The notes under the pieces: generated by a model | What the model saw: the letters and a program-made list of their open reading frames with translations, nothing else | What the model was told of the DNA's origin: nothing | Databases searched by the model: none | Origin: Lachnospiraceae bacterium | Lineage (GTDB): Bacteria; Bacillota; Clostridia; Lachnospirales; Lachnospiraceae | Length of the DNA stretch: 64,000 nucleotides | Assembly: GCA_017465475.1 (NCBI GenBank) | Contig: JAFTWC010000018.1 | Location: forward strand, 1 to 64,000 | Direction: 5' to 3' | Shown here: positions 17,556 to 24,643 of the stretch, piece after piece | Numbering within the stretch: position 1 is the stretch's first letter | How the letters are laid out: every line of letters starts with the position of its first letter | Program-made: the position numbers and the translations under genes

Positions 17556-20387
17556 ATGAAACAGACAAATAATAGTGAACACAATGACCTTTGCGTAGGT
17601 ATCGATCTTGGTACAACAAATTCAGCAATTGCAATTATCAACGAAAAGCCGAACGGTGAAATTGTGAGCAAGGTGCTGGAGATTAAAAGAACAACGGATA
17701 TTTATGATAATACCAACAGCGGTATCAGTCTTTCAACTGTTAAGAGATCAACCTTGCCGTCGTGTGTGTATTACAGACAGGACAAAAATTATGAGCCGGT
17801 TGTAGGTGATTTTGCGAAGCTGCAGTATTCCTTAAGACCGCATCTTGTGGCTAAGTCCATAAAAAGTCAGATGGGAAATGCACACGTAGAAGGCTTAGAC
17901 GAGGCAATCCCGGATGAAACCCCGTCTCAGGTATCTGCAAGAATTCTTACTCATTTAAAGAAAGAGGCAGAGGGAACGGTAAGATGCAATATTGATGATG
18001 CGGTGATAACCGTACCGGCGAATTTTGATCCTGCTATGTGTAAGGCAACCAGAGATGCGGCAGAAATGGCCGGAATCAAGGTTCGAAATGAGGATGGTTC
18101 CGAGAGAGCCGTACTCCTTTCTGAACCAAATGCAGTCATTTATGATCTTATCAATCAGATTAGAAACGGTGAGATCCCGAATTGTATTCTCGATTTAAGT
18201 ACCAAGAAAACAGTTCTTGTATTTGATATGGGAGGCGGCACGTTAGATATTACGGCTCATGAGATTATGAGACGTGAGGATAATCCGGAGATTCTTAAGG
18301 TAGATGAAATCGCTACCAACAGATATACATTACTGGGCGGAGATGATTTTGATGATGCCATTGCCAGAACCATGTATGAAAGATATCTAAAGTTATATTC
18401 GGGTCATCCGAATGTAGTAAGTGTTCTGAAAAAGAATGAAAAGATTATTATGCCGTTACTGAAATCACATGCCGAAAATCTTAAGCTGGAACTTAATGAG
18501 AGATGCGGAGACAGCTATGACTCCGGTTGGGATGATCCGGCAGATGAAATTACATTTGATGTGGGTGGTCGTTTGCATGGTATCGGTTATGCATACGATG
18601 ATAAATTCACGAAGGATGAGGTGGAAGAGATTCTTGCTCATTTTATGGCAAAGAATTTGACATTTAATGATTATAAGAATCTTGATGCAATTTCAGACAC
18701 AAGAAATATTATCTATCCTATTCTTGACGTTCTTAACAAAGCTGCAGTTAAGCTTGGCGTAGATAATATTAAAGTGGATGCCGTTGTGGTTAACGGCGGT
18801 ATGTCTAAGTTCTATATGGTTACAGACCGATTGACGGAGTTTTTTGGTTTTGAGCCGATTGTTGCGCTTGACCCTGATTTGGCAGTGGCCAGAGGTGCAG
18901 CAGTATATCATTACTACCTTCATAAGTATGAGGAGATGCAGGATGATATGCGTTTGTTAGGAACAAGTGAGATGAGTGAACCGCTTACATTAAGTAACGG
19001 CAGAACCGGTAAAAGTACGACGGATGGTTCAAACATAACGAAAGAGAAGCCTTTTGCGCCAATCCAGTGGGGAAAGACGATCCTTAATGACAGTCTTTAC
19101 CTTGGAGTTAAGAATGGTGGAGTTCAGATGATTATACCGACCGGTGCAGAGCTTCCGTATGTTTCTGAAGTGATGCATGGCTTTCGAATTGAACCGGGTC
19201 AGTCCATTGTTTCTGTCCCTATTAAAAGCAGAAACATTGATGGCACATATAGAAGTATTGCTTCCGGTAACATTTCGTTTAAGAAACATTATCCGAATGG
19301 AGCTTATGTGGCATTTTTAGTAGAGATGGGCAAAAACAAAGTCATCACGATGAAAGCCTGGACCAGCGATGATGAGAGCGGAAGCAGTCAATTAGAGGTC
19401 GGGCAGGTTGACATCGTTATTGATAATAAAGACATTCAGAAAAGCAAGTTCAGAATAACGCCGCCGTCGGGAAGCACCTTAAATCCAAAGGCAGAGATTA
19501 GTACTCTTATTCAACTTTGTACCAATTATGACCATTGCAGACGACCGGAGGAACGAGGAAAACTGGCCAAGAAGATCTCTGAGCGTTCATCGGTAATTTG
19601 TAACGCAAGTAACAAAAACGAATTTGCAGATACGATCCTTAAGGCTTTGGACACATCTTATTCCCAAGAAGCACGTACTCGTCTCTTTGTAATAGCGAGA
19701 AGAATAGGAGCCGGTTGGAGTAAGTGGCAGAAGAAAAAACTTTATGATATTGTTATGAGTCAATTGCTTCCGGTGCTGAACGGTTTTGGCTCTTACGGGA
19801 CAAAAGTTACAACAAATGCACAAGCAATTCAATGTCTGGGTATTTGCGGCGAAGAAATGAAGATTGAAAAAATATTGCCGTTATACGAGTATACGGCGTA
19901 TATTCAGCCTTGCTTGTATGCGCAGGCTAAGGCAGGCTGCGGAATAGAAGTCCTTCTGAAACGATTTCAACAGGATGCAACGTGGGCACTTGAAAGAAGA
20001 AGCAGATTTTTACAGTTTAGTGCTTGGGCAATGGGTGTAATCTTACATAATAATCCTCAGCAATTTGCTGTGATAGGAGAAAAGGAAGCGAGTATGGTGG
20101 TTGATAAGCTCTGCGAACTCATTAAATCAGGTCTTCTGAATGCAGCTGAACTTACATCCTGCATTATTGCCCTTGGTTGTATATGCGATTCCAGACAGGG
20201 AGAAGCCTTTGTCAATCAGAAGGATAGACTGGCTGCAATAGAGGCAATCGGAAGTGCAGAAGGCTTTAATTCATATGAAATTATGGCTCTGCAGACTAAG
20301 CCGTGTGCCTTGGCTGATAAAATGATAAGCGGAACGGTTCTCGATGAAGAAGAGGAGGCGTATTTGCTTACAAAGCTTGATATGTAA
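17556..20387 (+). CDS. Hsp70-family chaperone with C-terminal helical repeat domain
   Basis: A 943-residue protein. Residues 1-460 are an Hsp70/actin-type ATPase: phosphate-1 VGIDLGTTNSA (14-24), VITVPANF (150-157), phosphate-2 FDMGGGTLDI (223-232), GGDDFD (261-266) and adenosine motif VVNGGMSKFY (411-420) with DLAVARGAAVY. Residues about 490-640 look beta-rich like a substrate-binding domain (KTILNDSLYLGVKNGGV). From about 650 to the end is an alpha-helical, HEAT-like region instead of the usual lid, and there is no EEVD-like tail. It is clearly distinct from housekeeping DnaK (about 610 residues). It is the last gene of the operon, 3 bases after the GrpE-like gene and followed by a terminator, and probably couples ATP hydrolysis to remodelling of an unknown client. 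Confidence 0.88.
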   Translation: MKQTNNSEHNDLCVGIDLGTTNSAIAIINEKPNGEIVSKVLEIKRTTDIYDNTNSGISLSTVKRSTLPSCVYYRQDKNYEPVVGDFAKLQYSLRPHLVAKSIKSQMGNAHVEGLDEAIPDETPSQVSARILTHLKKEAEGTVRCNIDDAVITVPANFDPAMCKATRDAAEMAGIKVRNEDGSERAVLLSEPNAVIYDLINQIRNGEIPNCILDLSTKKTVLVFDMGGGTLDITAHEIMRREDNPEILKVDEIATNRYTLLGGDDFDDAIARTMYERYLKLYSGHPNVVSVLKKNEKIIMPLLKSHAENLKLELNERCGDSYDSGWDDPADEITFDVGGRLHGIGYAYDDKFTKDEVEEILAHFMAKNLTFNDYKNLDAISDTRNIIYPILDVLNKAAVKLGVDNIKVDAVVVNGGMSKFYMVTDRLTEFFGFEPIVALDPDLAVARGAAVYHYYLHKYEEMQDDMRLLGTSEMSEPLTLSNGRTGKSTTDGSNITKEKPFAPIQWGKTILNDSLYLGVKNGGVQMIIPTGAELPYVSEVMHGFRIEPGQSIVSVPIKSRNIDGTYRSIASGNISFKKHYPNGAYVAFLVEMGKNKVITMKAWTSDDESGSSQLEVGQVDIVIDNKDIQKSKFRITPPSGSTLNPKAEISTLIQLCTNYDHCRRPEERGKLAKKISERSSVICNASNKNEFADTILKALDTSYSQEARTRLFVIARRIGAGWSKWQKKKLYDIVMSQLLPVLNGFGSYGTKVTTNAQAIQCLGICGEEMKIEKILPLYEYTAYIQPCLYAQAKAGCGIEVLLKRFQQDATWALERRSRFLQFSAWAMGVILHNNPQQFAVIGEKEASMVVDKLCELIKSGLLNAAELTSCIIALGCICDSRQGEAFVNQKDRLAAIEAIGSAEGFNSYEIMALQTKPCALADKMISGTVLDEEEEAYLLTKLDM

Positions 20388-20396
20388 TACAAATAT

Positions 20397-20426
20397 AAGA
20401 AAACAGTCCTACGGGGCTGTTTTCTT
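20397..20426 (+). terminator. Terminator after the Hsp70 gene
   Basis: AAGAAAACAG (20397-20406) and CTGTTTTCTT (20417-20426) are perfect complements with a 10-base loop; the 3' arm supplies the T-rich tail. Confidence 0.75.
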
Positions 20427-20504
20427 GTGGACATAAAAGTTGCAATTTTTCGCGGTTCGCGCAATAAAATGCATAAAATATGCAATAAAACATGTACGAA
20501 AATA

Positions 20505-20513
20505 TGGTATACT
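20505..20513 (+). promoter_or_regulatory. Candidate extended -10 promoter of the xylanase gene
   Basis: TGG followed by TATACT (20508-20513) is an extended -10 element 40 bases before the start codon. Upstream, GCAATAAAA occurs twice (near 20461 and 20482) with an intervening GCATAAAA, direct repeats that might bind a regulator. Confidence 0.4.
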
Positions 20514-20552
20514 ATATAAAGAAATTTGACAAACAGAAAGCGAGGAGATTTC

Positions 20553-22556
20553 ATGAAGTTACGAAAGAAAGCGTTACTTATGATGGCGTTAACCGTACTG
20601 TGTTTCTGTGCTTTTGCGGCTTGCTCCGGTGAAGAGCAGAGTGATACGAATGTTACATCGACTCCGGAGGTAACGGAAGCCCCGGCTGGCGATGAGAGTG
20701 TCGAAATCACGACTCCGACAGAGGAACCTGCTGCAACCGATGCTCCGGCCCCGACGGAGGTACCTGCGGCAACAGCGACCCCGGCTCCGACAGAGGCCCC
20801 GGAAGCAACCGAAGCCCCGACTCCGACAAAAGCCCCGGAAGCAACCGAAGTCCCGGCTCCGACAGAAACACCGGTAGCAACCGAAGCCCCGGCCCCGACG
20901 GAGGCACCGAAGCCGACAGCGACTCCGGTTCCGACGAAAGCCCCGGAACCGACCAAAGCACCGGCAGTGTCCGGTCCGACGGATTTGACCTATGATTTTA
21001 ATGAGTTGTTGTACCAGACTTCTTACGGTACCCAGTACACCATTGAGACGGACGGTTCAATTTCCCTGCAGTACGAAGGGTTATATCAGGAGATAAAGCT
21101 GAGCCTTCCGAAGTTGATTGATATGAGTCATTGTCTTGGTGTTACCGTGAAGATGAAGAGTGAAGCGGGAAATCTTGCAGTAAAACTTTACGATAAGGAC
21201 TTCAATGAAGTATTTGTTCGCTATGACGGACAGACAACGGGAGTGGCAGATCATCTGCTGGCACCGGCATTGACCACGGAGGTGGCAGGAATCGGTCTGA
21301 TGGCATGTACGGAGATGGAGGATTATTCCAACTTTGTTGCTACGGTATATTCCGTAACCTTCCATATGGATGCAACATATGGCGGAGCAGGGACGGAAGA
21401 ACCGGTGGAGGTTAGTAAAACCGGAGCGCTTGTAAACGCAGCAGAAAAGCACAACTTCAGCTTCGGCATTGTAATGAACAGCAGAGATTTAACGAATGAT
21501 AAGTACAAGACTTTGTTGGGAGAGGAATGTACCAGCGTAAGCTTCGGTAACGAAATGAAGGCATATTCCTTGTTGAATCAGACTGCTTCGAAGAGAAGTA
21601 AAGACGGTATGCCGGTGATGAATTACAATACCGCAGATCGTATGGTGCAGCTTGCGGTTCAGCAAGGTGTGAAGATACGTGGTCATGTTCTTGTGTGGGA
21701 CGCCCATATGAGCGATTGGTTTTTCAGAGAAGGCTATGACAGCAAAGGTGCTTATGTGGACCGTGAGACCATGTTAAAACGTCTGGAGTATTATATTGAC
21801 CAGGTGATTACGCATTTTGAAGAGAAGTATCCGGGCACGGTTTATTGTTGGGATGTAGTAAACGAAGCAGTAGGTGACGGTACCGGTGAGTATGTTTATG
21901 CCGATAAACGTCATGTGCGTACAAAGCGTAACGGGGAAGATAATCCGTTCTATACCATAATCGGAGATGATTACGTGGAGCTTTCTTTCCTCTATGCAAA
22001 GAACACGGTAGAAAAGCTTCAGGCAAAGAATCCGGATGTGGAAATTGCATTATTTTACAATGATTACAGTACATTCTACGATAAAAAGCGTGATGCGATT
22101 TGTGAATTGGTAACGAGTATCAACTCCTATGCAAAGGATGCAAGCGGCAATTATCGGAAGCTTTGTGACGGTATCGGTATGCAGAGCTATGTGGGGGGAT
22201 ACGGAACGCAGAACGGTTGTATGAATGATTCTGATATTACGAGAATTAAGACTGCAGTGAAGAAGTTCCATTCCCTTGGCGTGGATGTGCATGTGACAGA
22301 GCTTGCGGTGCGTAATTACGACCCGGCTAAGGCGGATCGGCACGCGGAATTTTACGGGGATTTGTTCCGGGCGTATGCGGAATTGAACGCAGAGGAGCTT
22401 ATGATCTCCAATATTACCGTTTGGGGTTATAACGACAGACCGTCGTTGCCGAAAACAGACTACGGATATAAGCAGAACGGACCGTATTGCGGTTTGTTTG
22501 ATGAGAATTATGAAAAGAAATCTTCTTATCATGCGGTGGTAGAAGCACTGAAGTAG
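20553..22556 (+). CDS. Endo-1,4-beta-xylanase, GH10, lipoprotein with Pro/Thr linker
   Basis: Cleaves beta-1,4-xylan outside the cell. The 667-residue protein starts with a lipoprotein-like signal (CFCAFAAC, Cys24), then an Ala/Pro/Thr/Glu linker of tandem TEAPxPTxAP-type units (about 40-145), a beta-rich carbohydrate-binding-like region (about 150-285) and a GH10 domain (about 300-667). Catalytic residues are E438 in WDVVNEA (acid/base) and E583 in VTELAV (nucleophile); GHVLVWDAHMSDWFF is the family's substrate-cleft motif. ATG 20553 follows GAGGAG closely; an upstream in-frame start at 20526 lacks a site. It is a stand-alone gene with its own terminator. The repetitive linker DNA (20660-20960) could vary in length between strains. 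Confidence 0.95.
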   Translation: MKLRKKALLMMALTVLCFCAFAACSGEEQSDTNVTSTPEVTEAPAGDESVEITTPTEEPAATDAPAPTEVPAATATPAPTEAPEATEAPTPTKAPEATEVPAPTETPVATEAPAPTEAPKPTATPVPTKAPEPTKAPAVSGPTDLTYDFNELLYQTSYGTQYTIETDGSISLQYEGLYQEIKLSLPKLIDMSHCLGVTVKMKSEAGNLAVKLYDKDFNEVFVRYDGQTTGVADHLLAPALTTEVAGIGLMACTEMEDYSNFVATVYSVTFHMDATYGGAGTEEPVEVSKTGALVNAAEKHNFSFGIVMNSRDLTNDKYKTLLGEECTSVSFGNEMKAYSLLNQTASKRSKDGMPVMNYNTADRMVQLAVQQGVKIRGHVLVWDAHMSDWFFREGYDSKGAYVDRETMLKRLEYYIDQVITHFEEKYPGTVYCWDVVNEAVGDGTGEYVYADKRHVRTKRNGEDNPFYTIIGDDYVELSFLYAKNTVEKLQAKNPDVEIALFYNDYSTFYDKKRDAICELVTSINSYAKDASGNYRKLCDGIGMQSYVGGYGTQNGCMNDSDITRIKTAVKKFHSLGVDVHVTELAVRNYDPAKADRHAEFYGDLFRAYAELNAEELMISNITVWGYNDRPSLPKTDYGYKQNGPYCGLFDENYEKKSSYHAVVEALK

Positions 22557-22571
22557 AAAGAGATAGGATGG

Positions 22572-22600
22572 AAAAGGACTCAAAAGAGTCCTTTTTCTTT
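22572..22600 (+). terminator. Terminator after the xylanase gene
   Basis: AAAAGGACTC (22572-22581), loop AAAA, GAGTCCTTTTT (22586-22596), followed by CTTT. Confidence 0.85.
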
Positions 22601-22643
22601 GTGTGAATACCGGCGGAGCGTATGGAAGAGCGGGTGAGGAACT

Positions 22644-22662
22644 ATCCAACCTGCGGTTGGAT
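22644..22662. other. Perfect 8-bp hairpin of unknown role
   Basis: ATCCAACC (22644-22651), loop TGC, GGTTGGAT (22655-22662). No T tract follows, so it is not a standard terminator. It lies between the xylanase terminator and the XRE gene. Confidence 0.4.
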
Positions 22663-22692
22663 GACCGGTAAATGTTTCAAACCAACGCGTTA

Positions 22693-22736
22693 TTGTTTTT
22701 TGCGGCACTTGCCTGTAAACTATAGGTGTAGCTACA
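22693..22736 (+). promoter_or_regulatory. Candidate promoter and operator of the XRE regulator gene
   Basis: TTGTTT (22693-22698), 17 bases, TAAACT (22716-22721). Just downstream is the perfect palindrome TGTAGCTACA (22727-22736), well placed for autorepression by the XRE protein encoded from 22761. Confidence 0.4.
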
Positions 22737-22760
22737 AAACAAAAATTAGGGAGGTTTCCT

Positions 22761-23531
22761 ATGAATACAATAAAATTACAGGAACAGATTGCGTTTTTAA
22801 GAAAACAAAAAGGATTTACCCAGGAAGAGCTGGCCAAGGCCCTGGGTGTGACCAATCAGGCAGTCTCAAAATGGGAATCCGGTCAGTGTTTCCCGGATAT
22901 TCAGTTGCTTCCGGAGTTGGCAAAGTTTTTTGAGGTGACTGTAGATGAACTTCTCGGTTGTAGTTCGACAAAGGGATTGGGAGAAATCTGCTTGAATTTG
23001 AAGGACTATTTTGCTGCTCTTCCGGAGAAGGAGTCCTTTGAGAAATGTTATCGTATTGCGGCACTATTACACGAAATTGCTGTCACCGACGGGTGTAAAA
23101 ACTTTGTTCCGTGGGATGATAGGGACTACGCCGGAGATAATATTTCTGACTGGGGACTTTCTGTCTGCTCTGAACCGGAAGGCAGTACCGGGAGAATGAC
23201 AGACAGCATCTTCTTTTCGTTAGGTAAAGCATTTCAGACTCCGAATATTTCTCAATTATATGAATTATCCCTTATAATGGAGCGCTTTTCGGATCTTCGT
23301 GTTTTGAAAACCATGTATGCCCTTCATGAATTAACCATAAAGGATTTTGATCTTTTTGTGTCCTTGGAGGATATTGCGGTAAGTGCAAAACTGCAACCGG
23401 AGGAGGCAAAAGCAGCCATTGAAAAACTGCCGCTCACCGTAAAGGAAGAAGAGGGTGAACTGCGGTATCGGTTGGAAGGTCCTTTCTGTCACATGCCGGC
23501 GTTATTGACGTTTCTGTTTAAATTCCGGTAG
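22761..23531 (+). CDS. XRE-family transcriptional regulator with C-terminal helical domain
   Basis: A 256-residue protein. Residues 7-62 are a typical HTH_3/XRE domain (LRKQKGFTQEELAKALGV, then NQAVSKWESGQCFPD and LLPELAKFFEVTVDELLG). The C-terminal part (70-256) is an unrecognised, mixed helical domain with a DDRDYAGDNISDWGL stretch, perhaps for ligand or partner binding; proteins of this shape are common in Clostridia and their signals are mostly unknown. Ribosome-binding site GGGAGG lies about 7 bases before ATG 22761. It is monocistronic and possibly autoregulated through the palindrome at 22727. Confidence 0.88.
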   Translation: MNTIKLQEQIAFLRKQKGFTQEELAKALGVTNQAVSKWESGQCFPDIQLLPELAKFFEVTVDELLGCSSTKGLGEICLNLKDYFAALPEKESFEKCYRIAALLHEIAVTDGCKNFVPWDDRDYAGDNISDWGLSVCSEPEGSTGRMTDSIFFSLGKAFQTPNISQLYELSLIMERFSDLRVLKTMYALHELTIKDFDLFVSLEDIAVSAKLQPEEAKAAIEKLPLTVKEEEGELRYRLEGPFCHMPALLTFLFKFR

Positions 23532-23617
23532 TTAGTTTCAAAGAGCGTCTGTTTAATCAAGAATCCGGTATTTACCTGTGTGGAATGATTTGTGGGAAGG
23601 AATAATAGGAAAAGTAT

Positions 23618-23699
23618 AAGGTGCAGGATTTGCACCTTTACGTGAAAGGAAGTGCAAATTTTGCACTTTTACTATTGACATGAGTGCAAAATTTGCACT
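23618..23699 (+). promoter_or_regulatory. Three phased GTGCA...TGCAC operators over the mntA-hepT promoter
   Basis: Three palindromes precede the toxin-antitoxin genes: AAGGTGCA-N5-TGCACCTT (23618-23638), AAGTGCAAA-N1-TTTGCACTT (23650-23668) and AGTGCAAA-N1-TTTGCACT (23683-23699). Their centres (about 23628, 23659 and 23691) are 31 and 32 bases apart, three helical turns, so bound dimers would lie on one DNA face. The third fills the spacer of the promoter. A half site GGTGCAAAT (23714-23722) overlaps the ribosome-binding site. The HTH domain of the MntA protein is the likely ligand. Confidence 0.75.
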
Positions 23700-23704
23700 A
23701 TACT
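23675..23704 (+). promoter_or_regulatory. Sigma-A promoter of the mntA-hepT operon
   Basis: TTGACA (23675-23680) and TATACT (23699-23704) with an 18-base spacer occupied by the third operator, an ideal arrangement for repression by occlusion. Confidence 0.75.
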
Positions 23705-23722
23705 GTAGTCGGAGGTGCAAAT

Positions 23723-24196
23723 ATGGGAGAACTAAAAGAGTTAAGAATCGAAAAGAATATGACACAGAAAGAGGCTGCAGAGTGTCTTGGGGTTTCGTTG
23801 CGTTCTTATAAGTCTTATGAAAATGAAAAAGAAAAGCGTAATACGATGAAATATAAATATATGGTGGAACAATTGGAGAAAGTGGATTTCATAGACGAAG
23901 AGCATGGCGTATTAACTATTGAGAGTATTCGGAGAAAATGCGACAATGTCCTTTCAAAGTACGATGTGGCATTTTGTTATTTGTTCGGCTCTTATGCCAA
24001 AGGAAAAGAAACACCCGTCAGTGATGTTGATTTATTGATTTCTGCCGATATAAAGGGACTAAAGTTTTACGGAATGGTAGAGGAGTTAAGGACAGCTCTT
24101 CGGAAACGTGTAGAAGTGTTGGATATGAATCAGTTGAGGGAGAATCCGGAATTGACGGAAGAGATACTTAAGGATGGGGTGAAGATATATGGATAA
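23723..24196 (+). CDS. mntA: MntA-type antitoxin: HTH domain fused to MNT nucleotidyltransferase
   Basis: A 157-residue protein. Residues 1-50 are an HTH (LRIEKNMTQKEAAECLGV, then LRSYKSYENEKEKRN) and residues about 65-157 a minimal nucleotidyltransferase with the GSx10DxD signature: GS at 89-90 and D101/D103 in PVSDVDLLIS. In characterised HEPN-MNT systems the MNT enzyme transfers AMP to a tyrosine of the HEPN RNase, neutralising it. ATG 23723 has GGAGGT (23711-23716) upstream; the earlier in-frame ATG at 23684 lies inside an operator and is rejected. It overlaps hepT by 8 bases. Fusion of the DNA-binding domain to the antitoxin explains the operator array upstream: one protein probably does both jobs. 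Confidence 0.87.
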   Translation: MGELKELRIEKNMTQKEAAECLGVSLRSYKSYENEKEKRNTMKYKYMVEQLEKVDFIDEEHGVLTIESIRRKCDNVLSKYDVAFCYLFGSYAKGKETPVSDVDLLISADIKGLKFYGMVEELRTALRKRVEVLDMNQLRENPELTEEILKDGVKIYG

Positions 24197-24440
24197 TATA
24201 AAGAATGATGCGTATTATGTTCAAAACATGCTGTTTCGTATGATTCAGATTTCGGAAAATGCGAAGAAACTATCAGATGACTATAGGGCGACACATAGTT
24301 ATATACCGTGGAATGCGTTGGGGGGATTGAGAAATCGAATCGTGCATGACTACGGTAATGTGGACTTAAATATTGTGTATGAAACGTTGAAACGTGATAT
24401 GCCGGAGGTACTGGAATTGCTGGAAGATGAAAAGGATTGA
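24189..24440 (+). CDS. hepT: HepT-like HEPN-domain toxin (DUF86), unusually short
   Basis: An 83-residue partner of MntA. It carries the HEPN RNase motif R48-x4-H53-x-Y55 (RNRIVHDY); in HepT the Arg and His cleave RNA and the Tyr is the site of AMP addition. Typical DUF86 proteins are about 110-140 residues. From memory of relatives, the segment between MDNIKNDAYYV and LFRMIQISENAKKL normally contains about 25-30 further residues, so an internal in-frame deletion is likely, which would remove part of the first helices and might inactivate the toxin. The reading frame cannot extend upstream because of TGA at 24180. It overlaps mntA by 8 bases. Confidence 0.82.
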   Translation: MDNIKNDAYYVQNMLFRMIQISENAKKLSDDYRATHSYIPWNALGGLRNRIVHDYGNVDLNIVYETLKRDMPEVLELLEDEKD

Positions 24441-24535
24441 AATATACGCTGTGTAAACTAAACTTTCCAAAAAACAACCTTATTCTTTGGAGAAACAACC
24501 TAAAATCATCGGAAGAACATTTAAAACACCAAAAA

Positions 24536-24552
24536 TGCAACTGTAAGTTGCA
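24536..24552 (+). promoter_or_regulatory. Candidate operator upstream of the HTH-GlmM gene
   Basis: TGCAAC-N5-GTTGCA is a 17-bp palindrome, with a second partial copy, ACTGTTAAGTTGC, at 24561-24573 abutting the -35 element. Both lie just upstream of the promoter of a gene whose product has an N-terminal HTH, suggesting autoregulation. No gene is seen between 24441 and 24643. Confidence 0.5.
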
Positions 24553-24573
24553 GAAATAACACTGTTAAGTTGC

Positions 24574-24602
24574 TTGAAAGTGTATTGGTACTCTGCTATA
24601 AT
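24574..24602 (+). promoter_or_regulatory. Sigma-A promoter of the HTH-GlmM operon
   Basis: TTGAAA (24574-24579), 17 bases, TATAAT (24597-24602). Confidence 0.75.
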
Positions 24603-24643
24603 TGTATCATAATATAGTAGTATGTGAAAAAAGGAGAACGCGT

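Noticed and set aside
17556-20387. Housekeeping dnaK-grpE operon
   Set aside because: The Hsp70 is 943 residues with an unusual C-terminus; there is no dnaJ or hrcA and no CIRCE element upstream, and the neighbours are not heat-shock genes.
20216-20956. Long minus-strand open frame with Gly/Ala/Val repeats opposite the xylanase start
   Set aside because: It is the antisense shadow of the Pro/Thr/Ala linker repeats of the xylanase; it lacks a plausible start context and covers the promoter and another gene's end.
22644-22662. Transcription terminator
   Set aside because: The stem is perfect but no T tract follows on either strand, and a good terminator already lies at 22572-22600.
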